From: Cristatella mucedo
Lineage: Eukaryota > Bryozoa > Phylactolaemata > Cristatellidae
NCBI GenBank assembly: GCA_009760855.2
Contig: WPIO01000141.1
Coordinates: forward strand, 680,001 to 744,000
Reading direction: 5' to 3'
DNA: 64,000 nt
The notes under the pieces are model-generated. The model was given only the letters and a program-made list of their open reading frames with translations. It had not been told where the DNA came from and made no database searches. The translations under genes and the position numbers were made by a program. Below are positions 41,707-51,659 of the stretch, one piece after another (positions within the stretch are counted from its first letter, which is position 1; each line of letters begins with the position of its first letter).

Positions 41707-41873
41707 ATAATAGTAATAATAATGCACTTGATAAAGCGCCCTCAGAGAACTCAATTCTCTTTCGGGAAATGCAATTGATATTGTGTACGAACGAGACTGT
41801 TGTATGACTTACGACCCGGTCATTGCATAAGGCGTGTTCCGGACAGTGGTCGCTCTCTATGGTTAAGGGTTCT
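41707..41873 (-). mobile_element. SINE D: short element with LINE A tail
   Basis: 167 bp insertion flanked by the 7 bp duplication AAAGATT (41700-41706 and 41874-41880). In sense it starts ttagaacccttaaccatag, carries about 120 bp unrelated to LINE A, SINE S1 or SINE C, then ends gaaagagaattgagttctct, gggcgctttatcaag and an ATT tail, which is the LINE A 3' end. The body has no clear tRNA, 5S or 7SL promoter box that I can recognise. Confidence 0.75.
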
Positions 41874-41944
41874 AAAGATTGAGTTCTCTGAGGGTGCTTT
41901 ATCAAGTGTATCGTCATCATTTTCATTCTTATCTTTTGTTTAAA

Positions 41945-42140
41945 TCCTGTTCTGCTACTACCATGCTACTCACTTTCTTGACTGTCCTCTCTATTCAGCT
42001 GAATGCTGAGTGAGGTGGAGTTTGACCTTATGCGTACCGAAAGCTGCCGAGGCTTTGAGTGAGCCGTTGAAAACTCCCCAGCGTAACACACACTTATTCT
42101 TAGTAGTTTTATAGAGTTGCGGACGTACATAAATAGCTAC
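41945..42140 (+). mobile_element. LINE B 3' end
   Basis: ctactaccatgctactcac, then gagtgaggtggagtttgacc, tgcgtaccgaaagc and cccagcgtaacac, ending gagttgcggacgtac. The tail is eroded. Confidence 0.7.
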
Positions 42141-42336
42141 GTACGTTGACATTTAGCATATATACGGTTAGTTTTTCATTGGTTCTTACTAGACTTGTAT
42201 AGGCATTACTGGATCTCTGCTGTGGTCATGCAATTTTTAGCTTCGTCCTCCCACCATGTAGTAAGTAAATTATACAAACAACTGTCATCCAATAGCATCC
42301 CAATAAGGAATTTACGTTTTATTTCCCATATATAAG

Positions 42337-42740
42337 CGGAGATTTTCTCAGAACATCGGTTTCAGAATATTGAATATATAATTAATATAATTAACTTGTA
42401 TAGCACCCCAAGAGAACTAAATCTCTATTCAGGCGCTTCACATATGCCTCCGGGCTCGAGCCCACGACCTCAGCCAGACCTTGGTCGGGGCGAGCACCTT
42501 ATCCGCTGGACCAAACCAGCTCGATCGTGTTTCCTTTGCAGAAAATTTCTCGGAGATTTTCTCAGACTATCGGTTTCAGAATATTGAATATATAATTAAT
42601 ATAATTAGCTTGTATAGCACCCCAAGAGAACTAAATCTCTATTCAGGCGCTTCACATATGCCTCGGGGCTCGAGCCCACGACCTCAGCCAGACCTTAAGT
42701 CGGGGCGAGCACCTTAACCGCTGGACCAACCAAGCTCGGC
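42337..42740 (-). mobile_element. Tandemly duplicated SINE C block
   Basis: Two head-to-tail units (42337-42550 and 42551-42740) each with an AT-rich leader (cggagattttctcag, atattgaatatataatt) and an antisense SINE C. The first unit also carries ~25 bp of LINE A (cgatcgtgtttcctttgcag), the same junction as at 41659. The block is therefore a copy of the nested structure next door, later doubled. Confidence 0.88.
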
Positions 42741-42741
42741 A

Positions 42742-43870
42742 TTGAACTTGCTTTCTAGAAAACAGACAGGCCTAACTGTCAATACGGTTGCAGATTCCTT
42801 GGATTTTCTAAGCAAAAAGACGCGCCAAAGTGACTTTCCCTATATAGGATCTTCTAAGACTTCTACCATCTTCGGCAAAAGATTCCGAAACCAGACTCAT
42901 AACTGCTTGAGTGAAGACTCAACACAGCCGCACTCACCACAGGCTAAGCATCGTAACAAACTGCTACTTATAGGACATCCTAAACGTGTGGCTGGATTAA
43001 AAGGCTTTGCTTTTCTAACAGGTGATGCTGTTATGCGACCATCACCACGTGCTCGAAATTTAGATGTCGTTTTCGACAGCTGCATCAATTTTAAAAGCTT
43101 CATTCAGAAGACTGCTTCTACAGCCAGCCATCACGTCCGATCCCTATCCAAGATTAAGAGCTGTCTTCCACAGTGGCTTACAAAGAATTTAACTAGCTCC
43201 TTAGTTCTGTCTCGGCTTGATTATTGGAATTCCCTTTTGGCTGGGCTACCAAAGAAAGCAACTAGGCCACTGCAGCTGATTGTGAATATGGCTGCAAGGT
43301 CAGTCTTCAAGTCCCAGAGGTTTGAGCACGTGTCACCTTTGCTAAAAGAGCTAGGATTGATGCCGAATGATACAAGGATACAGAGCAAAGTTCTTACGCT
43401 GACCCACATGGCCCGCCACGGCTTGGCTCCTTCGTACCTAGCTGAATTGCTGCACCAGTTTCAGCGGGTTCGCGCCCTCAGACCCTGTGTGGACAATAAA
43501 TTAGCTGTTCCATTCCTCCACTTAAAGACAGGTGGCGACAGAAGCTTGAACTCTGCAGGTCCTTGATTGTGGAACTCGCTTCCCCAATTCTTGCGCAACG
43601 ACAACTACTCTCCTGCTGCCGACCATAGCTCATCCTTTTTAGCTATCCTGAGGTGCTACATCCATGCTACTCACTACCTCAACTGCTCTCCTGACTCTGC
43701 TATGCTTCCCACTTTCTCTTTGCTGCGTGAGACGAAGTCTGACGGCTACCAAATGCGTACCGAAAGCCGCTTAGGCAGTGAGTGAGCTATACAAAACTCT
43801 CCTGCGTAACACCCACATAGTCTTTATGAATTTGCGAAGTTACAAACGGAGATACAGTACATTACATCCG
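42742..43870 (+). mobile_element. LINE B copy with nearly open C-terminal ORF2
   Basis: Open from 42742 to 43566 (274 codons), with HNCLSEDSTQ, the GLPKKATRPLQLIVNMAARS segment and THMARHGLAPSYLAELLHQF. A single TGA at 43564-43566 interrupts it, and the frame goes on unchanged (WNSLPQFLRNDNYSPAADH) to 43785. The hairpin and tacattacat tail follow. It is the best preserved LINE B reading frame here. Confidence 0.92.
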
Positions 43871-44290
43871 CTTTTCCGAATCTAACCGTTTACCTATACC
43901 TCCTACAAACTTCAAATCCTTTGGAGACCGTGCCTTTAGTTCGTATGCTCCCAAAGCCTGGAACTCAATCCCGACTTGCGTCACGACATCTCCTGACTTC
44001 GCTACATTTAAAAAGAAACTAAAAACGCATCAAAATGTATCGCAGCATTTAGTGGGTCCCTGCGACTCGTCCTTTACGTGCTTATGCTTGCTGACACAGT
44101 GCATGCTGCAATTAACCACCCTTGCATGCTGACCCTGTGCATGTCACCCCTAAACATGTGACTCTTGTTGTTTATTGAGCATGCTACCAATAACCACTCG
44201 ATCGTGCTTCCTTTGCTGTAATTTTTAACTGCCTAGAAAAAGATTGAGTTCTCTGAAGGCGCTTTATCAAATGTATTATTATTATTTTTA
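43870..44290 (+). mobile_element. LINE A 3' end, directly after the LINE B tail
   Basis: Begins ccgcttttccgaatctaacc at the last base of the LINE B tail, keeps the end of ORF2 (AFSSYAPKAWNSIPTCV equivalent), 3' UTR and an ATT tail. Confidence 0.88.
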
Positions 44291-44650
44291 CCATAGCCAA
44301 CTATCGAGTACTGGCATTGCCATGCTGCAATAATTTGAGTTAACCGTCCCAATGACAAGCTTTACCAAGCAACTTTATTTATTAATATATGTGGTGCCTT
44401 GAACACTGCATTTATTCTGACGGCACACGTAGCCGGCCAGGGCTGAGCCTGCGGGGCTTGCAAAGACACCCACAACGTACGCATGGACCTGCTGGACTCT
44501 GCCTTCGCTCTTAAACGGTCAGCAATAATAGTTTAGCGGATCGACTGTACAGCAATCTAGCTGGCAAGATCGTATAACACTATTGATTAACACTAAGTAA
44601 GACCTTAGATAGCAGCGGTGAGAGAACGCCAACAGCTCGGTCTCGATCTA
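44291..44650. other. Unassigned spacer
   Basis: Nothing recognised between the LINE A and LINE B pieces. Confidence 0.45.
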
Positions 44651-44718
44651 ACAGACACATGGTCTTTATGACTTTGTGGAGTTACAGACGGAGATAGATT
44701 ACATTACATTACATACCG
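44651..44718 (+). mobile_element. LINE B terminal 3' fragment
   Basis: acacatggtctttatgac, gtggagttacagacgg and agatagattacattacatta: the last ~65 bp with three tail units. Confidence 0.85.
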
Positions 44719-46394
44719 CTGTGCAAGCGCAAGCCGCTGCAAGTGCTCAGTGGTAGGTCACGTGCTCGCCGGTCACGCCCTTTCTAGTTAATGCGCGGCG
44801 GTACTCATCACTCACTGCGTCCAATAAACAGGGACCTGACCGGTGCGATGCACCGGCTCTGTCGTCTGCCATGGTTTACAGGCAATTGATGCGGGTTCTG
44901 GAGGGCACACCTGATTGGTCTACTGGTTTATGCTTCCGTCCGTTACTGTAAACAAGCTGAGCTGTGCCACCCGTTGGGAATGATGACGTCAGCAGTAAGA
45001 CTGACGGAAAAATCGATTAAATCTGACTGAAAACCGTTCGGTAAACGCGGCTTATTAAAACGGCACCCTTCATGCCTTTTTCGTGTGGTAAGCTGAAGAT
45101 TCCTTACCCGAAAGCTAATGAGATTGCAGCTGGTCTCAAAAGACGTAGGACATACCTTAAGAAATTGGCTTCTGCGCTAGCTCTATCATTCGTCAAACTA
45201 TTTTAGTGTTACTGGATTACAGCGGTTTTAGCGGGAGCCAGCATTTCTACTGCCATCGCTGCCGGAAGTCAGGTCATGTTCTGGCGTGGCGGTGCGAACT
45301 AGGCTCGCACCAACTCGATTAGCATGGCTTCCGAAGTGCCCGACCCCCAACTCTTAGGAGATTGGAACTCTGACTCGGATGAAGCTTCGTGTAGCCATAG
45401 CAGTGGATTTCGAGGAGACATGTCTTGTGAGTAAAAATCAGTTGCTCGGGTCTGCATTTTCGTTCGTGGTCAACGGGTATTTCGCTGTTAAGGCGGTAGC
45501 ACCCTAAAAATGCTCCAGCGACTGACTTCTTTCTATGATACATTACCCTCCGTCGCTTTCGAAAAGACTTCACTGCTCTACGGATGTTGACTTGTTTTCT
45601 TAAAAGGTGTAGGCACGCGTCGTTGCTGCTAGTGTGCCCCTACCAACGGCATACGTTCGTGGATTGGTGCTGCACCTACAAGTTGTAGGTGCAGCCGTGA
45701 TTCCGTGGATCGCGGCCTCACCGGTAATCGGTAATCGTCGCGCATCGGCAAAAGCTAGATATATCTACCGTTAATGTCCCGGCTAAGCAGCAGTCTGTTG
45801 AGAATAATGCTGAGACTGCTATGAGGCTGCAGCTGGAGTGCACTGGTCACAGCAGCAGGATAGAACTTGCTACTGCAAATCTGGAAGATGTCAAGGGCGA
45901 TAGCATGACCAGTAGAGCACAGGTGTAGCCCGCAGTTGAAGCTCCCGTGTGCTGAAATTGAGCCCGATGTGTGGCTTCAAAAGCCTTTCTATATAAGAGA
46001 TGTTGGCAATGGCCACTGATGACGTGCAAGTAACCGGTATGTTATACTTAACTGACAATATGAGCAATTACACTACATTCATGTCTTTTTCTGGGATGAT
46101 CCCATCGAGTTTGCAACTTGGCGATTGCAACGTTGGGATCTTCGTGCACTTACATGTCGACCAACTTGGTGCAGCTTGGACCAAGCTGCAGTTCCTGAAT
46201 CTGCACGTGTCGTTAAAGCGAATGTATTGAACTTGTTGTTCCATTTTGCTGTAACTTGGCTGTTCACTGAGTTTGATCATCTTTCGGTGGGTGTACGCTT
46301 CTAAGAGACGTTTGACACTGAGCATCAGTTATCATAACTGGCTGACTGTCCAACTAATTTTAGGAAGACAAGACTGGAATGCTGAGACGATGCA
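44719..46394. other. Unassigned spacer with weak coding hints
   Basis: Three hints, none firm: a Cys/His cluster CHRCRKSGHVLAWRC (45252-45296), like a zinc knuckle but with one residue too many; an ATG at 45324 opening MASEVPDPQLLGDW and reaching GTGAGT at 45427, as a first exon might; and a 27 nt hairpin at 45669-45695. No partner exons found. Confidence 0.35.
45669..45695. repeat. 27 nt inverted repeat
   Basis: Arms GCTGCACCTACAA and TTGTAGGTGCAGC around a single G. One arm (gcagcacctacaagtag) recurs at 35255-35275. Confidence 0.95.
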
Positions 46395-46540
46395 GCCAAT
46401 AACCGTATTTGCATGTTGACCCTGTGCACCTCTTACCATGCTACGCTTGTTGACATTGAATATGCTGCCATTAACTCTTCAAATGTGCTTCCTTTGCAGC
46501 ATATGTAAAGTGCTTAGAAAGAGTTCAAGTTCTCTACAAG
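46395..46540 (+). mobile_element. LINE A 3' UTR fragment, diverged
   Basis: gtatttgcatgttgaccctg, gcttcctttgcagcatatg, taaagtgcttagaaagag and ttcaagttctctacaag. The tail is replaced at once by the next LINE A fragment. Confidence 0.75.
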
Positions 46541-46920
46541 TTTGCCTACTTTCGAATACATAACATTGCTAAAATTCGGGCTTGTTTAGACAAGGATTTC
46601 ACGTATAAGTTGGTCGATGCATTTGTGACATCCCGTCTTGACTTCTGTACTCACTGCTTGCTGGTCTACCGGCATGTGCAGTCAGGCACTTACAGCTGGT
46701 GCGAAACTCAGCAGTTATGTTTGTCTATCGTGATCATCACAGTTGCCACATCACAACACTTCTTGCCGTTCTGCACTGGCTACCAGTCACTCAGCGATTC
46801 GACTTCAAGGTTTTGTCGCTCACTTTTAGGTCCCTTCTTTCTTTGGCTCCAGCCTACCTATCAGATCTACTCCCCCGCCAGGCTAAGCATCGTACCACCT
46901 GGTTCTCGGAATCTAACTGT

Positions 46921-47340
46921 ACGAGTGCCTGTGTAGGCTTGGCCATGCCTGCAATGCCGTTTAGCCCCAGCAGGACTCACCACAGCTACTGGCCAACGGG
47001 TGCTGATTACCACCTCATTAGATGCTGCAGTTGGACAGTATCGGCTAACTAAGCTGGATTTAATTGCAAGGGGTCAGCTGTGGGCTCGTGACCTGCTAGT
47101 CCTGCAGCCAGGAACTTTTCTGCTTGTCCACCGGCCTGTGTGAACACTATCCTATCTCTCTCCCCCCTCACTCTCTTTCTCTTCTCTCCATGCTGCTTCG
47201 ACGACGGCTTCTACATCCGTATGTATGCTTTCTCGTGTTTGCCTGCGAATGATACAATACAGCCGTCGTTGTCAACACCACAACTGGCTTGTGGGGGCAA
47301 CGTCCATCTTCGTCGCGCTGCCATCTTCGTGCGAACTCCG
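46921..47340. other. Unidentified insertion in a LINE A copy
   Basis: About 420 bp with no match to the other families in the window. It splits LINE A between the TTWFSES and ETFGDLAFSSHAPKAWNS equivalents. No target duplication could be fixed. Confidence 0.6.
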
Positions 47341-47472
47341 ACACTTGGAACAAACCTTTGGAGAAAATCCTTTGGAGACCTTGCCTTTAGTTCGCATGCT
47401 CCCAAAGCCTGGAACTCACTCCCGACTTGCATCACATCTTCTTGTTTGACCACATTTGAAAAGAAGCTAAAA

Positions 47473-47473
<1 letters not shown>

Positions 47474-47507
<34 letters not shown>

Positions 47508-47825
47508 CACTTGATAAAGCGCCCTCAGAGAACTCAGAATCTCACTCTAGGCACTTTACATTTGCTGCAAAGGGAAATGCAAGTGAATGGTGAGTAAAAT
47601 CATGCTTGATAAACATGAATAACATGGTTAGGGGTGACATGCACAGGGTCAACATGCAAGTGTGGTTAGTGGCAGCATGCACAGTTTTAGCACGCATAAG
47701 CATATCAAGGACGAATCATAGGGACCCACTAGATGCTGTCCTAAATAGGTGTTTTTAAATTCTTTTTAAATGTGGTCAGGTCAGGGGATGTTCTGACGCA
47801 GGTCGGAAGGGAGTTCCAGGCTTCC
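47474..47825 (-). mobile_element. LINE A 3' end inserted into LINE A
   Basis: Antisense, starting with an (AAT)11-type tail, 352 bp, flanked by AAAAA on both sides (47469-47473, 47826-47830). Host and guest are opposite in direction, so an inverted repeat of ~250 bp results. Confidence 0.9.
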
Positions 47826-48099
47826 AAAAACGCACCTATCTGTCAAAACATTTAATCGATCCCTGGGATTCGACCTTTATGTGCTTATGCATGCTGACAA
47901 TGTGCATGGTGCCACCAAACACAACACTTGCATGCTGACCCTGTGCATGTCACCCCTAACCATGTTATTCTTGTTGTTTATTGAGCATGCTACCACTAAC
48001 CATTAGATCATGCTTCCTTTGCAGCTGCTGTAAAGCGCTTAGAAGGAGGTTGAGTTCTCTGCGGGCGCTATATCAAAAATATCATTCGTATTATAATCG

Positions 48100-48185
48100 C
48101 ACACTGCAGAATTTGAATCCCCCACCTCTCCCGACCTCGGTCGTGGTGAGCTAGCACCTTACCTCCTTACTGCTGAGCTGCTGCC
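48100..48185 (-). mobile_element. tRNA-like SINE relic
   Basis: Antisense: ctgcagaatttgaatccccc (T-arm like), cccgacctcggtcgtgg, gagctagcaccttacctcc. It has the layout of the SINE C head but without its tail. Confidence 0.45.
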
Positions 48186-48199
48186 ATCACCTGAGATTA

Positions 48200-48390
48200 T
48201 GAGATAACTGCTATGATTGAGATGATGAATGAGATTACTGCTAAGCACCTAAATTACCTGCTGAGCCTCAGTGAGCACGTCAAATTATTTCTGATCACCT
48301 GTGAGCACCTGAGATTAGTGCTGAGCACCTGAGATTACTTCTGATCACATGAGAGCCTATGTGATCACTGCTGAGCACCTGAGAGCATAG
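48200..48390. repeat. Degenerate minisatellite, about 22-30 bp period
   Basis: At least six imperfect copies of ctgagcacctgagattactt with gatcac and gctgagc variants. Confidence 0.85.
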
Positions 48391-49704
48391 CTGGTATGCG
48401 ATGTACTGGTCTTTCTGAGATGTGCCCCCTGTGAGGCGTTATAATGTAGTGCAGTTTTTATGAATTATCTACTTGCTGAAGCTAGATGTGACTGCTGGGG
48501 GCTGATGCCAACAGTATGCTGCTAGGAGATGTAAGCCGACACCAAGTTTACTATCTCTCGCGGTCTCTCCTCGTCATCTCAAGTCCATAGTGTTAATACA
48601 GCCTTCAGGGTGGGCCCGAGCGTTATACTTGCTTCTACTTATACGGATGCTTATACCTGCCCGGGAAGTCAATAGTTAGAATAGGAAAGAGTTACATTTT
48701 GAATGAATGACAGCCAGTTAATTTTACATATTTCTCAGTGGGGCTAGTTTTTCCTTCACCAAATATGAAGCAAGTGTACTTATCCTCAAGGCTGTGATTT
48801 TACCTGCACTGAGTGGGTGAGGTCTATTTCCTGCAATGCAGAAGAAAATATGTTTCCGAAGTGCATTTTTGCTCATACTACTGACCTGGTTGCTACATCT
48901 ATAGAGAACTGTGCATATAAGCCACTTGTTTAATGACATTGTGATAGGATTGGCTTTCACTTATAATAGGGGCCCTTAACGTGCCCTGCTGTATTTACAC
49001 AGTGCATTAGGCCCGGCATCAGTAGAAATTCAGCACTGGCTGTGAGCCCTTCACACAGCATCACTGTTTTACTTAAATATATTTTGGAGAATGGGAGCAG
49101 TAAAAAAAAAAAGAGTTAAACACGGCCACCGTTGGCAGATTGCCTTCTTACCAATCATAGAAGGCTCATTCCTGGCATGTGCCCTAGCTATACAGGTGCA
49201 TTTGCCAGGTAAAGCCACCAGCCACCCAGACTAGGTGAGTGCCATGCTGTAATCGTAGTTAAACATTTATGTTGCACCAAAATGGAACTGAAGCTCTGCT
49301 TTTCTCGGCACTTTGCTGGAAAGGAAATGCATTAATTGGTTAGTCATACATTTTTTGTAGCAGATGAATTGTCTGAGCTCAGACTCATTCAGAGGTGACT
49401 CCTCTGTAGGTGAGCGACTCTCTGTGCTCCCAGTGCTCACTGTGGTCACCTACTGTGATCTCATTGTCGACTGTGGCCATGAGCTAATAAACATAGGACC
49501 TGGCATGGGTCGCCCCCACTTGAGACGTCAGATTCATCTATCTATGCCTGTGTTCTGCTTCGGTTGCTATGCTTGTTGTAGTGACTGGCAAGCACGGGTG
49601 TAGTGTAATGAGCCGATGCACTCCGGGACTGGTGTCTTAGACTGGTACCATACTGGTTTGACCGTCCCTGAGGTGACCGCACTACGAAGCCTGTGGTCTG
49701 TGTG
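48391..49704. other. Unassigned spacer
   Basis: No recognised gene; short open frames at 48724-48960 (-), 49364-49603 (+) lack domains. Confidence 0.45.
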
Positions 49705-49810
49705 GTTCAACTGTGCCAGTGAATTTAGGGAATCTGTAACCGGATTGACTGTTAGGCCTGTCCGTTTTCTTGAAAGCAGTCCAATGTCGTGAACTTGATT
49801 TTCCAAGGAC
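49705..49810 (-). mobile_element. LINE B internal fragment
   Basis: Antisense reading LLSRKRTGLTVNPVTDSLN matches the LINE B copy at 42742 (LLSRKQTGLTVNTVADSLD). Confidence 0.65.
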
Positions 49811-50059
49811 ATCGTTCCCATTTATGTAGAAACTAAAACGTAAATGCCTTATTCTGATGCTATTGGGTGAGAGTAACTTGTAGAATTTACTTACTGCTTG
49901 GTGAGATGACGAAACGGTAAGTTGCATTACCTCAACAGAGATCAAGTAATGCCTGTAAAAGTCTAACCGAATAAAAAATGGACTAACCTTAACAAATACA
50001 AACCTTATAAGCACTTAATGACCATGCATGTACCTACTTGTGTATGCTGTAACCCCTCA

Positions 50060-50220
50060 AAGCCACTAAGACTAAGTATGTGTTACACTGGAGAGTTGTC
50101 TTAAAGTTTGAGCACACTCAAATCCTTAGCAGCTATCGGTATGCATAGAATAGTCGGCAGCACTCCATCTCACACAACGAAGAGAAAGTGAGAAGCACAG
50201 CTGAATGGCAAGGCAGTCGA
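50060..50220 (-). mobile_element. LINE B 3' fragment
   Basis: Antisense: agtatgtgttacactggaga, cagctatcggtatgc, acactccatctcacaca-type block and cgaagagaaagtgagaag. Confidence 0.8.
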
Positions 50221-50224
50221 GAAA

Positions 50225-50455
50225 GTGTATAGTTGCTACTTCCATGCTACTCGCTAGCTCAACTGCCCTCCTGACTCAGCTCTGCTTCCCACTTTCTCTT
50301 TGTTGCGTGAGACGAAGTCTGTTGGCTACCGAATGCGTACCAAAAGCCGCTTAGGCTGTGAGTGCGCTATACAAAACTCTCCTTCGCAACACCCTTATGG
50401 TCTTTATGACTTTGTGGAGTTACAGCCGGAGATACATTACATTACATATAGTATG
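50225..50455 (+). mobile_element. LINE B 3' end
   Basis: gctacttccatgctactcgc to gcgtgagacgaagtctgttg, then the hairpin and tacattacattacat. It faces the preceding antisense fragment across ~5 bp, forming an inverted repeat. Confidence 0.9.
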
Positions 50456-50457
50456 GT

Positions 50458-50735
50458 AGTAGCAATGCAGGATTTCCACAATTGATGTGCCACAATCGAC
50501 AGCAGGATAGAATTTCGTTGCATAAGAGTTTTTGCAGTGAGTTCCACGGTTAAGGAATATTGTCGATAGAAACCAGAGGGCATGAAGAGGCTGTAACTGG
50601 TATAGCGGCTCAGCTAGGTATGAAGGAGCCAAGAGAGATCCTGAGAACGAGATCGTTAGTAATCTAGCTAAGGCAGTCCCTAATCTTGGACAGGTATCGA
50701 AATTAATGACTAGTGCCGGAAGTGGTCTTCTGAAA
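50458..50735 (-). mobile_element. LINE B coding fragment, diverged
   Basis: Antisense: ttgcataagagtttttgcag, gcggctcagctaggtatg, aaggagccaagag, and a segment encoding LDTCPRLGTALARL-like sequence. An older copy. Confidence 0.65.
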
Positions 50736-50869
50736 GACACTGTTAAGCATTAAGAAGTCATCAAAGTGGATGCATCTAACATCCAAGATTGAATGTTTGC
50801 AAGAAAAGTAGCAACTGTTTTAACTATTTGTGCACCTGTCGGCCGGTCATTTGGCAGTGATTTTATTAA

Positions 50870-51348
50870 TTTAATGTAATGTATCTCCGTCTGTAACTCC
50901 ACAAAGACTATGTGGGTTTTGCGCAGGAGACTTTTGTATGGCGAACTCACAGCATAAGCGGCTTTCGGTAGCCAACAGACTTCACCTCATCCAACATAGA
51001 GAAAGTGGGAAGCAGAGCTGAGTCAGGAGGGCAGTTGAGGTAGCGAGTAGTGTGGAAGTAACTAACTGCTCAGGACCGCTGAAAAGGATGAGCCGTAGTC
51101 GGCAGTAGGAGAGTAGTTGTCGCGTTGCGTAAGAATTGTGGAAGCGAGTTCTTTCGTCTAGGACCTGCAGTGCTAAAGCTTCTGTCGCCAACGGTCTTTA
51201 AGCAGAGGAATGGAACAGCTAATTTATTGTCCACACAGGACCTGAAGGCGCGAGGAAGCTGAAACTGGTGTAGCAGTTCAGCTAAGTATGAGGGATCCCA
51301 GCCGTGGCTGGCCTTGTGGGTCAGAACTGTGCTCTGTATCTGTCGATA
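50870..51348 (-). mobile_element. LINE B 3' end
   Basis: Antisense from atgtaatgtatctccgtctg through tgggttttgcgcaggagac, cggtagccaacagactt, gaattgtggaagcgag, ccacacaggacctgaagg, to gtgctctgtatctg. About 475 bp. Confidence 0.92.
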
Positions 51349-51352
51349 GGTG

Positions 51353-51540
51353 AGTCGTAATGGCTCACTAGGTAAGGCGGTTGCTTTTCATGACCTCGGC
51401 ACCGAGGTCGTGGGTTCGAATCCTGTGGTGGTGGGCGATCCTTTATCGCCACTGCAAGTGGTGGTGATAGCCGTAAAGGCTCTTCTGTCGCTATACAAAA
51501 AGAGGCTATTAAATCAGCTAGTATTTATTTTATTTATTTT
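51353..51540 (+). mobile_element. SINE S1 copy
   Basis: gtaatggctcactaggtaag (box A), a short GACCTCGG/CCGAGGTC hairpin, GGTTCGAATCC (box B), then agtggtggtgatagccg, ctgtcgctatacaaaaagag and cagctagtatttattt. Directly beside a LINE B end. Confidence 0.92.
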
Positions 51541-51659
51541 ATTGATCGACCGACAGCCATCTTTACCGACAGCCACTTTTAGCAATGAGACACGTGGTCA
51601 AACCTATGGAATTTGCAAACTAACCTTGCAGTCACATTCATAGCCAGCTGCAACAGCCT

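Larger units (their letters stand above)
41375..41930 (+). mobile_element. LINE A 3' end with two nested short elements
   Basis: LINE A sequence is 41375-41516, 41659-41706 and 41874-41930, which join in register through the 3' UTR and hairpin to a CATCATT tail. Two insertions with their own target duplications break it (next two entries). Confidence 0.88.
46541..48095 (+). mobile_element. LINE A copy with two insertions
   Basis: ORF2 C-terminus from tttgcctactttcgaataca to cggaatctaactgt (46541-46920), an unidentified ~420 bp insertion, the end of ORF2 (47341-47473), an antisense LINE A insertion (47474-47825), and the 3' UTR (47826-48095). The LINE A parts join in register. Confidence 0.85.
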
